Part shown: positions 46,091 to 56,089 of the stretch, in pieces
Layout of the letters: the number at the start of each line of letters is the position of its first letter
How positions within the stretch are numbered: the stretch's first letter is position 1
Source of the DNA: Jeotgalibacillus malaysiensis
GTDB lineage: Bacteria > Bacillota > Bacilli > Bacillales > Jeotgalibacillaceae
Assembly: GCA_000818095.1 (NCBI GenBank)
Contig: CP009416.1
Location: forward strand, 2,278,501-2,342,500
Direction of reading: 5' to 3'
DNA: 64,000 bases
Program-made: the position numbers and the translations under genes
The notes under the pieces: generated by a model
Databases searched by the model: none
The model's input: only the letters and a program-made list of their open reading frames with translations
What the model was told of the DNA's origin: nothing

Positions 46091-46945
46091 TCAATCTTCA
46101 AAAGGTGTTCTCTTAAGCTCTCCGGTTACTTCTTTGCCTGTTTCGTTCCATTTGATCATGCGGACCTGTGCGTCGTGGTAAAAACTGAACCAGTATCCGT
46201 TATTCAGGCCGTCTTTAACCCACTTCTCTTTTGCAAACACTGACGTCATTGGATAATCATCGTAAGCAAGCACCCACAGTGGATTCTGATGGGCATGCGT
46301 CGGCATCAGGTCTGCCATATGCAAAATTACTTCGCCGTCCTGCTCCATTTTTACAATACAGTGCCCGTCACTATGTCCGCCTGTATGGATCATCGTCAAG
46401 CCCGGAAGTACTTCAAGCTCCTCTGTAAAAGTCTTCACCTGATCCTGTACCGCTACCCAGTTTTCTTTCCAGTATGTATTTCTCGATCTGATATTCGGGT
46501 TTCTGATTTCGTTCCATTCAGTCTCGCTTGCATAAATCGTTGCATTAGGAAATACAGATTTCATATTTTCTCCATCAGGCGCTGTTAAACCGCCAATATG
46601 GTCAAAGTGCATGTGAGTCATGACGACTGTATCAATGTCATCCACTGTCAGATTCAGTTCGCTGAGCGAGCGTTCAATCGACGCTTCGCGTGTAATCCCG
46701 TAATTTCGCTTCTTTTTCTCATCATATTTACCGGTTCCGACACCTGCATCGATCAGAATATTTCGATCTTCTGTTCTGATCAGAAGCGGCTCTGTGACCA
46801 GTTCGATCTGATTTTTTTCATTCACAGGATATTTTTTTGACCAGAGCGGTTTTGGTACGACGCCGAACATCGCGCCGCCATCCATATTTGTAATACCGCC
46901 GTCCAGCCAGTAAAGTTCCCATTTCCCAAATTTAAATGAATCCAT
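46091..46945 (-). CDS. ytnP: YtnP, metallo-beta-lactamase-fold lactonase
   Basis: About 284 residues with [10 protein letters not shown] (HxHxDH zinc site), [10 protein letters not shown] and [11 protein letters not shown] motifs. B. subtilis YtnP is a quorum-quenching lactonase; the fold also covers other hydrolases. The ATG at 46945 ([17 protein letters not shown]) follows AAGGAGG. Monocistronic. Confidence 0.9.
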   Translation of the reverse strand: MDSFKFGKWELYWLDGGITNMDGGAMFGVVPKPLWSKKYPVNEKNQIELVTEPLLIRTEDRNILIDAGVGTGKYDEKKKRNYGITREASIERSLSELNLTVDDIDTVVMTHMHFDHIGGLTAPDGENMKSVFPNATIYASETEWNEIRNPNIRSRNTYWKENWVAVQDQVKTFTEELEVLPGLTMIHTGGHSDGHCIVKMEQDGEVILHMADLMPTHAHQNPLWVLAYDDYPMTSVFAKEKWVKDGLNNGYWFSFYHDAQVRMIKWNETGKEVTGELKRTPFED

Positions 46946-47037
46946 TTCATTCGCCTCCTTATGTATACGCTTACATATTATCACAGTAGGATCGGGTTTG
47001 CGAAAGAAGGATTGGAGTTACAGTGGTTTTTGTGAAA

Positions 47038-47137
47038 TTTGTATGTGTCTACCTTTGATTTGTAGCGATACACCCGTGTGTTTGTAGCAATCCTATCTCG
47101 TTTTGTATGTATTCAGCCGCTACCTGTACCAATCCCC
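47038..47137. repeat. Degenerate 21-22 bp periodic array
   Basis: TTTGTA-led units start at 47038, 47059, 47081, 47102 and, weakly, 47123. They read TTTGTATGTGTC, TTTGTAGCGATAC, TTTGTAGCAATCC, TTTGTATGTATTC and CCTGTACCAATCC. No gene overlaps it. Confidence 0.6.
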
Positions 47138-47158
47138 CTCTCATCACTGCTTACAAAA

Positions 47159-47202
47159 TAAAAAATCCACCCTCTCTGCGACACAGAAAGAATGGATTTA
47201 AA
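47159..47202 (-). terminator. Terminator of trmB
   Basis: AAATCCA-TCTTTCTGTG and its partly complementary GCAGAGAGGGTGGATTT form an imperfect stem followed by TTTTTATTTT. Confidence 0.7.
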
Positions 47203-47203
47203 C

Positions 47204-47845
47204 TTATTGATAGCGCACTTCGCAGCGATAGATCGGCTGGCCGAGTGAAGAAAACTTCTCTTCGTATTCAGTCATGACATTGCCTTCAAAATCACTGTTG
47301 TGAAGATCAAGACTTACGTATGTTAATAGCAGTCCATACGCTGAGAAGCTCTGGAGTGAATACTCAAACAGTCCTCTGTTATCTGTTTTGAAATGGATCT
47401 CACCATTTTCAGGAAGAACAGTCTTATACAGGTCCAGGAACTTTTTAAATGTCAGGCGGCGTTTTTCGTGACGTGTCTTTGGCCATGGATCTGAGAAGTT
47501 CAGATACACGCGGTCCACTTCGCCTCTTTCGAATACATCACCGAGAATTTCAGCGTTGATTGTCAGCAGCCTTACATTTGGGATATCAGCTTCAAGCATC
47601 AGGTCAAGCGCTGAAATCGCAATGCTTTCTGACAGTTCAATGGCGATATAATTCACTTCAGGATGCATTTTAGCCATTTCAGTAATGAACCTGCCTTTAC
47701 CTGACCCGACTTCAATGTGAAGTTCATTGGCGTTACCGAATACTTCTTTTTTCCAATTACCTTTATGTGATGCGGGCTCTGCAGGTACATATTGTGGGTG
47801 AGCTTTTAAGTGATCTTCAGCCCACGGCTTATTCCTTGCTCTCAT
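47204..47845 (-). CDS. trmB: tRNA (guanine-N7-)-methyltransferase
   Basis: The 213-residue Rossmann-fold methyltransferase has the SAM loop [15 protein letters not shown] and the TrmB signature [18 protein letters not shown], with the catalytic-side [10 protein letters not shown]. It methylates G46 of tRNA. The ATG at 47845 ([13 protein letters not shown]) is nine bases after AAAGGAG; the ATG at 47851 is too close to it. Confidence 0.94.
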   Translation of the reverse strand: MRARNKPWAEDHLKAHPQYVPAEPASHKGNWKKEVFGNANELHIEVGSGKGRFITEMAKMHPEVNYIAIELSESIAISALDLMLEADIPNVRLLTINAEILGDVFERGEVDRVYLNFSDPWPKTRHEKRRLTFKKFLDLYKTVLPENGEIHFKTDNRGLFEYSLQSFSAYGLLLTYVSLDLHNSDFEGNVMTEYEEKFSSLGQPIYRCEVRYQ

Positions 47846-47903
47846 AATCATATACTCCTTTATTTTGTTTTAATATTTTCGTAATAGTAGATTTTCATAT
47901 GTT

Positions 47904-48030
47904 CAGCTGACCCTTGGAATGCAGGACGAAGACTCCTGCGGCAGGAAGGGACAGGTGAGACAGAGCATGGCGAAGCCTGCTGGCTCACCGCCCGGCCGCA
48001 GAAAGCGAAGTCCTGCATGGAAAGGGGCAG
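47904..48030 (-). repeat. GC-rich dispersed element, copy 6
   Basis: Reverse orientation. Its ends GCTGACCCTTGGAATGCAGGAC and GTCCTGCATGGAAAGGGGCAGC pair over about 22 positions with few mismatches. The core is present (CGGTGAGCCAGCAGGCTTCGCC on the minus strand). Confidence 0.87.
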
Positions 48031-48052
48031 CGGTTGTTATAATCTGAAATCA

Positions 48053-48099
48053 AAAATAGCCTGTACTCTTCTGTTGTTGCCAGAAAAGGATCAGGCTAC
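48053..48099 (-). terminator. Probable terminator of ytmP
   Basis: AGCCTG and CAGGCT with partial inner pairing lie after the ytmP stop, followed by TTTTTG on the minus strand. Confidence 0.6.
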
Positions 48100-48899
48100 T
48101 TCGGGTTTTCTTTCTTTTGGGTGCGCTGGAGGAAGTTCATCCACTTGGTCACATCGTGCAGGCGGCCTTTGTCTTTTTGCCATTGCAGCATGACAAGTGC
48201 CTGACAGACGACATACCATTTCATGCGCAGTCTGAAGTCATCGGTCAGTTCTTCACCGTAGTGAGACATCCAGCTGCTCCATTCCTGCTCAGGTACGTAC
48301 CAGTATAAAAGCATACCTACATCAACCGCTGGATCTGCGAGCATGGCGCCATCCCAGTCTATTAAAAATAATTCATTCACATCTGATAAAAGCCAGTTAT
48401 TATGATTCACATCTCCATGGCAGACGACATAGCTTTCCGCCGAAATGTCATCAAGGTGATAACGTAAAAAAGACAGTGCTTCTCTTACAGGCGGCAGATA
48501 CTTCAGATCCATATCAAGCGTATCGGCAACTTCTTCATACATAAGAGAAGGGTCGTATGGTTCTTTTCCCAGTCTTCGCAGCATAGAAGTTAATGGCCTG
48601 GAGCTATGAATTTTTTTCAGCATTTTCGCGATTCGGGGACCGTTCATTTCATCGGCATGAAGCTCACGACCGTTCAGCCAGTGCTGTGCTGTAATGACAT
48701 CACCGTTTTCAAGTCGTTTCGTCCACTTTAACCTTGGCACAATCCCTTCTGCTGACAGTACAGCTAAAAAAGGTGATGAGTTGCGCTTAAGAAAAAGCTT
48801 CTGTTCATGATATCTTGCAAAAAAGGCTTCACCTGAAGCGCCTCCTGCAGATATGATCTCCCAGTCCTGGTCATCAAATAAATGTTCCAATTCATTCAC
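48096..48899 (-). CDS. ytmP: YtmP, aminoglycoside-phosphotransferase/choline-kinase-fold protein
   Basis: The 267-residue kinase-fold protein has the catalytic loop VVCHGDVNHNNWLLSD and the metal-binding LFLIDWDGAMLADPA. Such proteins phosphorylate small hydroxyl-bearing molecules; the substrate of YtmP is not defined, and thiamine- or choline-like compounds are possible. It lies upstream of trmB as in B. subtilis, although the small ytzH gene found between them there is absent and copy 6 occupies the gap. Confidence 0.88.
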   Translation of the reverse strand: MNELEHLFDDQDWEIISAGGASGEAFFARYHEQKLFLKRNSSPFLAVLSAEGIVPRLKWTKRLENGDVITAQHWLNGRELHADEMNGPRIAKMLKKIHSSRPLTSMLRRLGKEPYDPSLMYEEVADTLDMDLKYLPPVREALSFLRYHLDDISAESYVVCHGDVNHNNWLLSDVNELFLIDWDGAMLADPAVDVGMLLYWYVPEQEWSSWMSHYGEELTDDFRLRMKWYVVCQALVMLQWQKDKGRLHDVTKWMNFLQRTQKKENPK

Positions 48900-48942
48900 C
48901 TTCTATAGCGGAGTGGTTTAAGATCTACATTCATAGAATAGA

Positions 48943-48985
48943 AAAAGATAGCAGCTAGACAAAGCGCTATCCTTTTAAAATTTTA
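48943..48985 (-). terminator. Terminator after ytlR
   Basis: GGATAGCGC...GCTATC forms a hairpin followed by TTTTT on the minus strand, between ytlR and ytmP. Confidence 0.65.
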
Positions 48986-48998
48986 TCGTTTTCCCCTA

Positions 48999-49934
48999 TC
49001 ATTCGTCAAGAGCCAACTTGGATGCTACCCGGATTTTACGGGTTGAAGCGGCTGCTTTCAGTTCGTGACCTGCTTTTAACAGACCGTTGTCCTCACCATC
49101 TGCATGCACCCTGACAGCACGATCTGACCGGCAGCTTACTGCACCTGATCGGATCAGACTTACTTCTTTAAATTTCGTATGTGTTCCCTTAAATACACTG
49201 ACAAACACGAGCAGAAATTTAAGACGCGAGAGCCCGTGAACAACTGTAATATCAAGCTCGCCGTCCTTGCTGTCAGCCGTTGGTGCAATGATCATGCCCC
49301 CGCCGAAATAAGGCTGGTTTGAAATGGTCATAAACCATACGCGGTCAAAGCTGTATGACTTATTATCCGCAGTCAGCTCCAGCTTGAAAGGCTTAAAACT
49401 CATCAGCTGACGTATCAGAAAGACCACATAGACAACCTTACCGATCGACAATTTATTTAAAAGCTTTTTTAATTTTGACTGATTGGCAGAGTAAGCGACT
49501 TCTGCATCAAATCCCGCTCCCATATTACTGACCGCAGTGCGTACTGCAGGCATTCCATAGCTGATCACATCATGTTGCTTAATGACTGAGCTATTCAATC
49601 GTTCAGGAAGCTTTTCATCCAGCTCAAAGCCGCCGAAATATCGTGCGAAATCATTCCCGGAACCTGTTGGAATTGATGCAAATACAGCGTGAGGATGGTC
49701 AGCTGCTCCATTTATAGCCTCATGCATCGTGCCGTCACCACCTGATACAATAAAACATACTCGTTCTGAAGGATGAATTCGGCACCATTCTCTGATTCTA
49801 TTTTCCGCATCATGCTTTGAAGCTGTGAACCATATGTCAAATCCGGCATCTTTTAAGACAGGAAGCACCTCAGAAAGTTGCCGCTGATTCATGCCTTTGC
49901 CTGCATTCGGGTTAAAAACTGCAATCTTTCTCAT
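48999..49934 (-). CDS. ytlR: YtlR, diacylglycerol kinase-like lipid kinase
   Basis: The 311-residue protein has the DAGK catalytic motif IVSGGDGTMHEAINGAADHP and FASIPTGSGNDFARYFGG. B. subtilis YtlR is related to YerQ/DgkB and may phosphorylate lipids. The start ATG overlaps the ytlQ stop by four bases; the operon is ytlPQR. Confidence 0.88.
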   Translation of the reverse strand: MRKIAVFNPNAGKGMNQRQLSEVLPVLKDAGFDIWFTASKHDAENRIREWCRIHPSERVCFIVSGGDGTMHEAINGAADHPHAVFASIPTGSGNDFARYFGGFELDEKLPERLNSSVIKQHDVISYGMPAVRTAVSNMGAGFDAEVAYSANQSKLKKLLNKLSIGKVVYVVFLIRQLMSFKPFKLELTADNKSYSFDRVWFMTISNQPYFGGGMIIAPTADSKDGELDITVVHGLSRLKFLLVFVSVFKGTHTKFKEVSLIRSGAVSCRSDRAVRVHADGEDNGLLKAGHELKAAASTRKIRVASKLALDE

Positions 49935-50887
49935 TCTTCCGGATCCTGCATTTCTTCACTCCATTGCATACGTCCGACTGATGTAGTTTGTGTATAATCA
50001 ATCACCGACCTTGCAGCCTTCATCTGCATATGTTTAAACGGTGAAGACATATTCCGCTGGTGCTGATGCCATTTTTCTATGTTTCTTTTATCAATGATTT
50101 TATAGCCGTATGGAATATCAGGAAAATCCACATAGCCATTTCTAGTTATAACGGCCTTATGTATTGCAAAATCAACCTCATTTTTATCAAAAATCTGCTG
50201 AATGATGGAAGCTGTCCTGTCAAGAGAGATGAGCGGATTCAATAATGTATGCTCACTCTCGCCCTGCTTGACCTTCCAGAAACGTTCAGTAGTACCGACA
50301 AATACTGTGCCTTCTCCTTCTTCAAGCATTGAAATACACCACAGTCCGGTCGGTGTGAAAAGAAGGATTTCAAGCTCTACAGGCGCTTTCTTAAGTAACA
50401 GAATCGGCTCATACATTAATAAAAAAGTGTCAGGAAAGCGCTGAAGGAAAAATTTCAGATGGTCATCACGATAATACTTCGGGTCTACATAGGATTTCTC
50501 CGTCAGCGTTGAGCTTGCCCATTTCAGCTGAAATTGCAGGAGCTGATCGAGATAAAGATGCTTCAGATCATCAAGCGTCTCAGGCTTATAGTACACAGAG
50601 GGTTCAAATGATAAATCATCTGTTTCTTCCTCTTCCATTTCTGCTTCAGTTTCTTTCTGTTGCTTGACAAGTATTTTTTTAAAGCGCTTCAATAGACCTT
50701 CTTTTCCTTCAACCTCTTCTTTAAAACGTTCAATTTCTTCTTCATTTAAAAAAATGCCGCCATCTTCCCACTGCTGTCTGATTTTTGTCCACTGCTGCTT
50801 TTTCAGCCTGACATATTGTGATGGATAGCGGATCATATCTTTCTCATAACGTGACACATAATCCTGGAGCTTAATCAGCTGTGCCAT
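49931..50887 (-). CDS. ytlQ: YtlQ, hypothetical protein
   Basis: About 318 residues. Soluble, starting MAQLIKLQDYVSRYEKDMIR; a charged helical middle (about 80-110) precedes a beta-rich part that ends near VDFPDIPYGYKIIDKRN. It shows weak resemblance to NERD-like nuclease-related proteins, but no catalytic motif is identified. The ATG at 50887 is preferred; the GTG at 50896 extends it by three codons. The gene overlaps the end of ytlP. Confidence 0.75.
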   Translation of the reverse strand: MAQLIKLQDYVSRYEKDMIRYPSQYVRLKKQQWTKIRQQWEDGGIFLNEEEIERFKEEVEGKEGLLKRFKKILVKQQKETEAEMEEEETDDLSFEPSVYYKPETLDDLKHLYLDQLLQFQLKWASSTLTEKSYVDPKYYRDDHLKFFLQRFPDTFLLMYEPILLLKKAPVELEILLFTPTGLWCISMLEEGEGTVFVGTTERFWKVKQGESEHTLLNPLISLDRTASIIQQIFDKNEVDFAIHKAVITRNGYVDFPDIPYGYKIIDKRNIEKWHQHQRNMSSPFKHMQMKAARSVIDYTQTTSVGRMQWSEEMQDPEE

Positions 50888-51437
50888 TACTTTCACCGCT
50901 TTCTTTTAACTGAAATGATTGATAAACCGTATACATAGGCGATCTGCCTGGATGAATTTCATAGATCGAAATTTTTTCAATGGTTTCTATTACCGGATCA
51001 ATTGGCCCTATATAAATATGAGCCGGCTCACCCTTCCACTTTTTTGCCAGTGTCACATGCGGACGGAAAGGTCTTTTTTCATCTTTATGAATCAGCCTGA
51101 CTGCATCCTGAATGGATTCATACAGTGCCTGCAGTTCATCTGACGGCTCAGGTCCTGCCCACCAGACTCTTGGCGTCTCTTCTTTTCCAAATGTATCGAG
51201 ATGGCTGTATGTTAATGAAAAAGGCTGATAGGCTTTCATTCTTTTATCGATCGCTTCAGTCACAATTTTTAGCTGATCATCAGATACACTGCCTAAAAAT
51301 GACAATGTCAGATGCAGATCCGACTTGTGTGGTATTTTCTTAAAACGATCTTCATGTAAATAAGACTGGCGTACGTTATGTAAGACTTCTTTCGTCTGAT
51401 CAGAAAGTGTACAGGCAATAAAATAATGGTTTTCCAT
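50871..51437 (-). CDS. ytlP: RNA 2',3'-cyclic phosphodiesterase (YtlP, ThpR family)
   Basis: The 188-residue 2H-phosphoesterase has two HxTx motifs, HLTLSFLG (about residues 42-49) and HVTLAKKW. It hydrolyses 2',3'-cyclic phosphates. First gene of ytlPQR. Confidence 0.88.
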   Translation of the reverse strand: MENHYFIACTLSDQTKEVLHNVRQSYLHEDRFKKIPHKSDLHLTLSFLGSVSDDQLKIVTEAIDKRMKAYQPFSLTYSHLDTFGKEETPRVWWAGPEPSDELQALYESIQDAVRLIHKDEKRPFRPHVTLAKKWKGEPAHIYIGPIDPVIETIEKISIYEIHPGRSPMYTVYQSFQLKESGESNGTAD

Positions 51438-51565
51438 AACAGACCTCCATCATTTGGTATTGGCTTCATTATAACGTTTTTTACTCGGCTGGACAGTCTA
51501 AATTGAATCCTTGCTGGTGAAAAGGTAGAATGAAAACACGTAATTGTCTTGAAAGGATGATAATC

Positions 51566-52498
51566 ATGAAAGTTGTTAATAACATTGCAGAACTGATCGG
51601 GGATACTCCATTTGTAAAATTGAACCGTCTGCAGCCTGAAAAAGGCGCTAAGGTATACGCAAAGCTTGAGTATTACAATCCGAGTAAAAGTGTAAAAGAC
51701 CGCGCTGCTTTTAATATGATTCTAGAAGCTGAAAAAGCAGGCTATCTAAAAGCAGGTTCTACGATTATTGAACCTACAAGCGGAAATACAGGTATCGGCA
51801 TTGCCATGAACGCTTCAGCAAGAGGATACCGTTCAATCCTTGTGATGCCGGATACAATGACAGCCGAAAGAATCAACCTGTTAAAAGCATATGGTGCTGA
51901 AGTTGTACTGACGCCTGGTGATGAAAAAATGCCTGGTGCGATCAGAAAGGCAAATGAACTTTCAAAAGAAATTGAAGGCAGCTTTGTGCCGATGCAGTTT
52001 GAAAACTTTGCAAATCCTGATGCGCACAGAAAATCAACTGCACTTGAAATTATCCAGGCAGCTGATCAGCTGGGCATGCCGCTCAGCGCTTTTGTTGCGA
52101 CTGCGGGAACTGGCGGTACGATTACAGGTACTGGTGAAGTGTTAAAAGAAAAATATAAAGATCTTCAGGTGCACGTCGTTGAACCTGCGGGATCTCCTGT
52201 CCTTTCTGGCGGAAAGCCAGGTAAACACAAGCTTGTGGGGACAAGCCCCGGGTTTATCCCTGATATTTTAAATCAGGAAGTGTATGATAAAATTCATAAA
52301 ATTGAAGATGAACAGGCGTATGATATTACAAGACGTTTGGCGCGCGAGGAAGGTATTCTTGTAGGACCTTCATCCGGTGCAGCCTGCTATGCAGCACTTG
52401 AAGTTGCTAAGACACTGCCTGAGGATTCATTTGTCGTGTTTATTGCGTGCGATACAGGCGAGAGATACCTGTCTAGTGATGTTTTCAGATATGAGTAA
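51566..52498 (+). CDS. Cysteine synthase
   Basis: The 310-residue PLP enzyme has the lysine-bearing NPSKSVKDRAAFNMI, the phosphate-binding TSGNTGIGIA and TAGTGGTITGTGEVLK. It makes cysteine from O-acetylserine and sulfide. It corresponds to ytkP, a CysK paralogue. The ATG at 51566 (MKVVNNIAELIGDTPFV) follows GAAAGGA by eight bases; two upstream in-frame starts are not conserved. It gives this window a path from the sulfide made by the cys operon to cysteine. It differs from the usual cysK located near ftsH. Confidence 0.9.
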   Translation: MKVVNNIAELIGDTPFVKLNRLQPEKGAKVYAKLEYYNPSKSVKDRAAFNMILEAEKAGYLKAGSTIIEPTSGNTGIGIAMNASARGYRSILVMPDTMTAERINLLKAYGAEVVLTPGDEKMPGAIRKANELSKEIEGSFVPMQFENFANPDAHRKSTALEIIQAADQLGMPLSAFVATAGTGGTITGTGEVLKEKYKDLQVHVVEPAGSPVLSGGKPGKHKLVGTSPGFIPDILNQEVYDKIHKIEDEQAYDITRRLAREEGILVGPSSGAACYAALEVAKTLPEDSFVVFIACDTGERYLSSDVFRYE

Positions 52499-52515
52499 GT
52501 TTTAACCTTCAAACG

Positions 52516-52555
52516 CAAAAACCCTCCAATTCCTACGGTGGAATTGGAGGGTTTT
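52516..52555. terminator. Bidirectional terminator, cysteine synthase / dat
   Basis: AAAACCCTCCAATTC and GAATTGGAGGGTTTT form a perfect 15-bp stem around an 8-nt loop. Confidence 0.95.
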
Positions 52556-52578
52556 GTTATGATTGCTCATTGAAAAAA

Positions 52579-53448
52579 TTAAAGTGTAATTGTCTCAGTC
52601 AGTGCACCACACTGCTTTTCAACTGCTTCTTCGAACGCTTCCTGCAATTTGCGCGTCCAGCTGCCTGGTGTGCCGCCAGCGATTTGCTGATCGTTCACTA
52701 ATGTCAGTGGCATCACTTCAGCAGTTGTGCTTGCCATGAATACTTCTTCAGCATTGTATAACTCATCAAGTGTAAATGCTTTTTCTTCAACATTCAGTCC
52801 AATATTAGCACAAAGCTTAATGATTTCACGGCGCGTGATCCCATTTAGAATCAGATTGGTTGCAGGGTGTGTATACATCGTATCGTTCGCAATCATAAAC
52901 ACGTTTGATGATGACCCTTCTGTTACAGTCTCATCTCTGTGCAGAATTGCTTCAAAACCGCCCTTAGAGACTGCTTCCTGTTTTGCAAGCAGGTTGCCGA
53001 GTAAGTTCAGACTCTTAATATCACATCTGAGCCACCTCACATCCGGTGTAGTAATTGCTTTTACCCCTGCACTCATATCACCGACAGGACGTGCTACTTC
53101 TTTTGTATAAGCAGTCAGCACAGCATTTTGTTCCTCAGGGAAATGGTGCTGTCTTGATGATGCGCCTCTTGTTACCTGCAGATAGATAATGCCTGTATCC
53201 AGGTTGTTATCTGTCATGAGCTTTTCAAGTCTTGCTGTTAATTCCTCTAATGTAAAAGGCAGTGTAAGAAAGATTTTTTCTGCTGATTCGAATAATCTTG
53301 TCAGGTGCTCTTTTGCTGTAAACATCTTACCGCCATATACTCTGACTACTTCATATACGCCATCACCAAACTGATAGCCGCGATCCTCAATATCCACTGT
53401 GCCATTCACGCGGTCTAAAAACTGATCATTAACAAGAATTGTACCCAT
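52579..53448 (-). CDS. dat: D-alanine aminotransferase
   Basis: The 289-residue fold-type IV aminotransferase has GYQFGDGVYEVVRVYGG, the PLP lysine in DIKSLNLLGNLLAKQ and the tail VTEGSSSNVFMI. It makes D-glutamate and D-alanine for wall synthesis. It follows pepV after 14 bases, an operon as in B. subtilis. Confidence 0.94.
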   Translation of the reverse strand: MGTILVNDQFLDRVNGTVDIEDRGYQFGDGVYEVVRVYGGKMFTAKEHLTRLFESAEKIFLTLPFTLEELTARLEKLMTDNNLDTGIIYLQVTRGASSRQHHFPEEQNAVLTAYTKEVARPVGDMSAGVKAITTPDVRWLRCDIKSLNLLGNLLAKQEAVSKGGFEAILHRDETVTEGSSSNVFMIANDTMYTHPATNLILNGITRREIIKLCANIGLNVEEKAFTLDELYNAEEVFMASTTAEVMPLTLVNDQQIAGGTPGSWTRKLQEAFEEAVEKQCGALTETITL

Positions 53449-53462
53449 ACTGATCTCCCTCT

Positions 53463-54884
53463 CTATGATTGCTTCTCACATGCAAGCTGATAAATGGCTT
53501 CTGCATAGATTGCAGTCGCTTTTAATAAGTCTTCTATTTCAATATATTCATCTTTCTGATGCGCAACATCTTCTCTTCCAGGGAATAGCGCTCCAAATGC
53601 CACTCCATTTTCAAGTGAGCGTGCATAAGTGCCTCCGCCGATTGCGAGCAGCTCACCCTGCTTGCCTGTCTGCTTTTCATATACAGATAAAAGCGTCTGG
53701 ACAAAAGGATCATTTCCATCTACGTGATGCGGCTTTGAGTTATCTTTCACATTCACGCTGATATAATATTGCTCCATTTCACTGATCAGCCATTTAAGCT
53801 TATCATCCATGTCATACGTGACAGGATAACGGATGTTCAGTCCAAAAAATGCTTCATCTTCATCATAGCGGATCAGTCCAGTATTTAACGTGAGGTCACC
53901 GCTAATGTCATCTTTTCCGGCAATACCAAGCGCAATGCCTCTTGAATTATTATACAAATATTTGTCTGCAAATGCGGCAAACGTTCTGGCTCTTGCATCA
54001 AGCTCAAAACGCTTTAAAAATCTTAACAGCAGAATGCCGGCATTTACACCGTGATCGGGTTCCATTGCGTGTGCTGATTTGCCGTGCAGTTCCATTGTCA
54101 GAAGACCGCTTTTCACGTAAAAGTCTCCTTCTAATTCATGCTCTTTTAGAAACTCCTCATATTCCTGCAGGAGATAGGTCTGTTCAGCATGTACAGTCAG
54201 CTCTGCTTTAGCGTAATCAGGAACCATATTATAGCGCTCACCGGAATGATAGGTGTGCATTTCAATTTTCGGCGCATGCTCATCCGGTTCATAGTCGGTG
54301 AGATGAAAATCTGCGTCCATTATTCCTTTTTCAGCATGAATGACAGGAAAATCTGCGTCCGGTGCAAAACCGATCGTTGGCATTTCCTCTTTTTCAAAAT
54401 AATGATCGACACAGCGCCAGTCACTTTCTTCATCTGTACCAATAATCATCCGGACTCTTTTATTGAGTTTAAGTCCAAGTTCATCAATAATTTTCATCGC
54501 ATAATAAGCGGCGATCGTCGGCCCCTTATCATCAATGGCACCGCGTCCATAAAGTCTGCCATTTTCAATCGCGCCTTCAAACGGCTCGTATGTCCACCCA
54601 TTGCCGGCTGGTACAACGTCTACGTGACATAAAATCCCGAGCAGGTCATCTCCTTCACCCATTTCAAGGTGACCGGCAATATGACCGACATTTTTACTGG
54701 TAAATCCGGACGCTTCACCTGCATCCAGTAAGTACTCAAGTGCCCGCTTAACCTCTTTGCCAAGAGGCGCCTTTTCATCTGCGTCTGATTCATCAAGGAC
54801 GCTTGGAATGGCAATAAGCTGCTGCAGTTCTTTTAATATGTCGTCTTTTCTTTTATCAACTTCATCCATCCAGCTGATCGTCAC
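53463..54884 (-). CDS. pepV: Dipeptidase PepV (M20)
   Basis: About 473 residues with LLGILCHVDVVPAG, the bridging-aspartate region YGRGAIDDKGPTIAAYYAMK, TDEESDW and the late GGGTYAR motif. PepV is a zinc dipeptidase. The GTG at 54884 (MTISWMDEVDKRKDDIL) follows GGGGTG and fits the family start; longer in-frame sequence upstream is unlikely. Confidence 0.9.
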   Translation of the reverse strand: MTISWMDEVDKRKDDILKELQQLIAIPSVLDESDADEKAPLGKEVKRALEYLLDAGEASGFTSKNVGHIAGHLEMGEGDDLLGILCHVDVVPAGNGWTYEPFEGAIENGRLYGRGAIDDKGPTIAAYYAMKIIDELGLKLNKRVRMIIGTDEESDWRCVDHYFEKEEMPTIGFAPDADFPVIHAEKGIMDADFHLTDYEPDEHAPKIEMHTYHSGERYNMVPDYAKAELTVHAEQTYLLQEYEEFLKEHELEGDFYVKSGLLTMELHGKSAHAMEPDHGVNAGILLLRFLKRFELDARARTFAAFADKYLYNNSRGIALGIAGKDDISGDLTLNTGLIRYDEDEAFFGLNIRYPVTYDMDDKLKWLISEMEQYYISVNVKDNSKPHHVDGNDPFVQTLLSVYEKQTGKQGELLAIGGGTYARSLENGVAFGALFPGREDVAHQKDEYIEIEDLLKATAIYAEAIYQLACEKQS

Positions 54885-54957
54885 GGCATTCACCCCGTTC
54901 TTTGATAATGGTCCTATTATAGAACATTTCCACAGTGGAATCACCATGAAATTTGAT

Positions 54958-56088
54958 TCAGATGAAATAGAGGACGAGGAAAATAGTATATGGAATCACT
55001 GTAATCAGGTCCGTTTTACGCTTAATTTTAAAATAAGCGTCTATTGATTTATATTTCACTCCGATTGCATGCTGATCGATCAGTTGTGACCACATCTGCT
55101 GACTGACAGAAATCGTACCGAATGCCAAAAAGGCTACGATGATCACGTATGCCCAGCCTGATGGAACAAAAACAGCTGAAGCACCCGCTGCACCAATCAG
55201 CCTAAGGACGATATAAGTATACTCCCTATTCCTTGCATAATGCTTGATGAAGAGCTCAGCCATTGCTTTTTGAGGTCCGGGATTTTTAAAGATCCTGCCT
55301 GATTTTCTAAAAAACCATGGTTTTGTGCGGTTTCTCGCTTTAGGTGGTGTCTCTACTTCATAGGACATAGAAAACATCTTCTTAATAAATCTGGTTTTGT
55401 ACCCGCGTTCTTTTATTCCATGATCCAGAATTCTGCCTGGAGAAAGCAGACTGTTTTTCAGCAGAGCAGGCAGCACTGCAATGAAAATCATAAGTGGTAA
55501 AGCCGCAACTATTGGCATCGTCAGGCTGAGCCAGGTAATGAAAAATGTACTTAAAATGATCGCAAGCCCAATAGAAATCACAATCACCCTTAACCGCCAG
55601 CCTTTGAATCTCAGCCACGCAAAGTAAAACATTGATTTACCAAAGACTTTAATCGCAGTTGCTGAAAGCCAGAATGCAATGATATCAACCGGAGCTGCCA
55701 GTAAAAAGTCAATCAAAAATGGCAGTAATAGAAAAATGATCACACCAGTTTCTAAAAATGAAAATAACAGATTATAGATAAAACTTTTTTTCAAAAGCGA
55801 TGCAACCTGCTCTCTTTTTTTGACGAGAAAGACACTATCCGCTTCATACAAAAAAGTGCGCCATTTGGATGAAAGCATCGTCACAGCCATGACAAGTGCT
55901 GCCAATCTCCAGTCGAACCAACTGAACCAGACGGGTTGCTCCAGCCAGAGAGACCTGTAAAAAAGTCCGCTGAAAAAGATTGTTGGCAAAATTAAATAAA
56001 CAATAACCGTCCAGTCAATGGCCGTTTTAATAATGCCGTATTGATAGTTAAAATCTTTATGTATTCTTGTGCGCAAAAGTCCCTTCAT
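54958..56088 (-). CDS. ythQ: ABC transporter permease (YthQ/EcsB-like)
   Basis: About 376 residues with nine or more hydrophobic segments. It begins MKGLLRTRIHKDFNYQYG, one base after the stop of the ATPase gene, with GGAGG upstream. It contains no ATPase motif. EcsB-type permeases pair with an EcsA-type ATPase; the substrate is unknown. Confidence 0.85.
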   Translation of the reverse strand: MKGLLRTRIHKDFNYQYGIIKTAIDWTVIVYLILPTIFFSGLFYRSLWLEQPVWFSWFDWRLAALVMAVTMLSSKWRTFLYEADSVFLVKKREQVASLLKKSFIYNLLFSFLETGVIIFLLLPFLIDFLLAAPVDIIAFWLSATAIKVFGKSMFYFAWLRFKGWRLRVIVISIGLAIILSTFFITWLSLTMPIVAALPLMIFIAVLPALLKNSLLSPGRILDHGIKERGYKTRFIKKMFSMSYEVETPPKARNRTKPWFFRKSGRIFKNPGPQKAMAELFIKHYARNREYTYIVLRLIGAAGASAVFVPSGWAYVIIVAFLAFGTISVSQQMWSQLIDQHAIGVKYKSIDAYFKIKRKTDLITVIPYTIFLVLYFI

Positions 56089-56089
56089 A

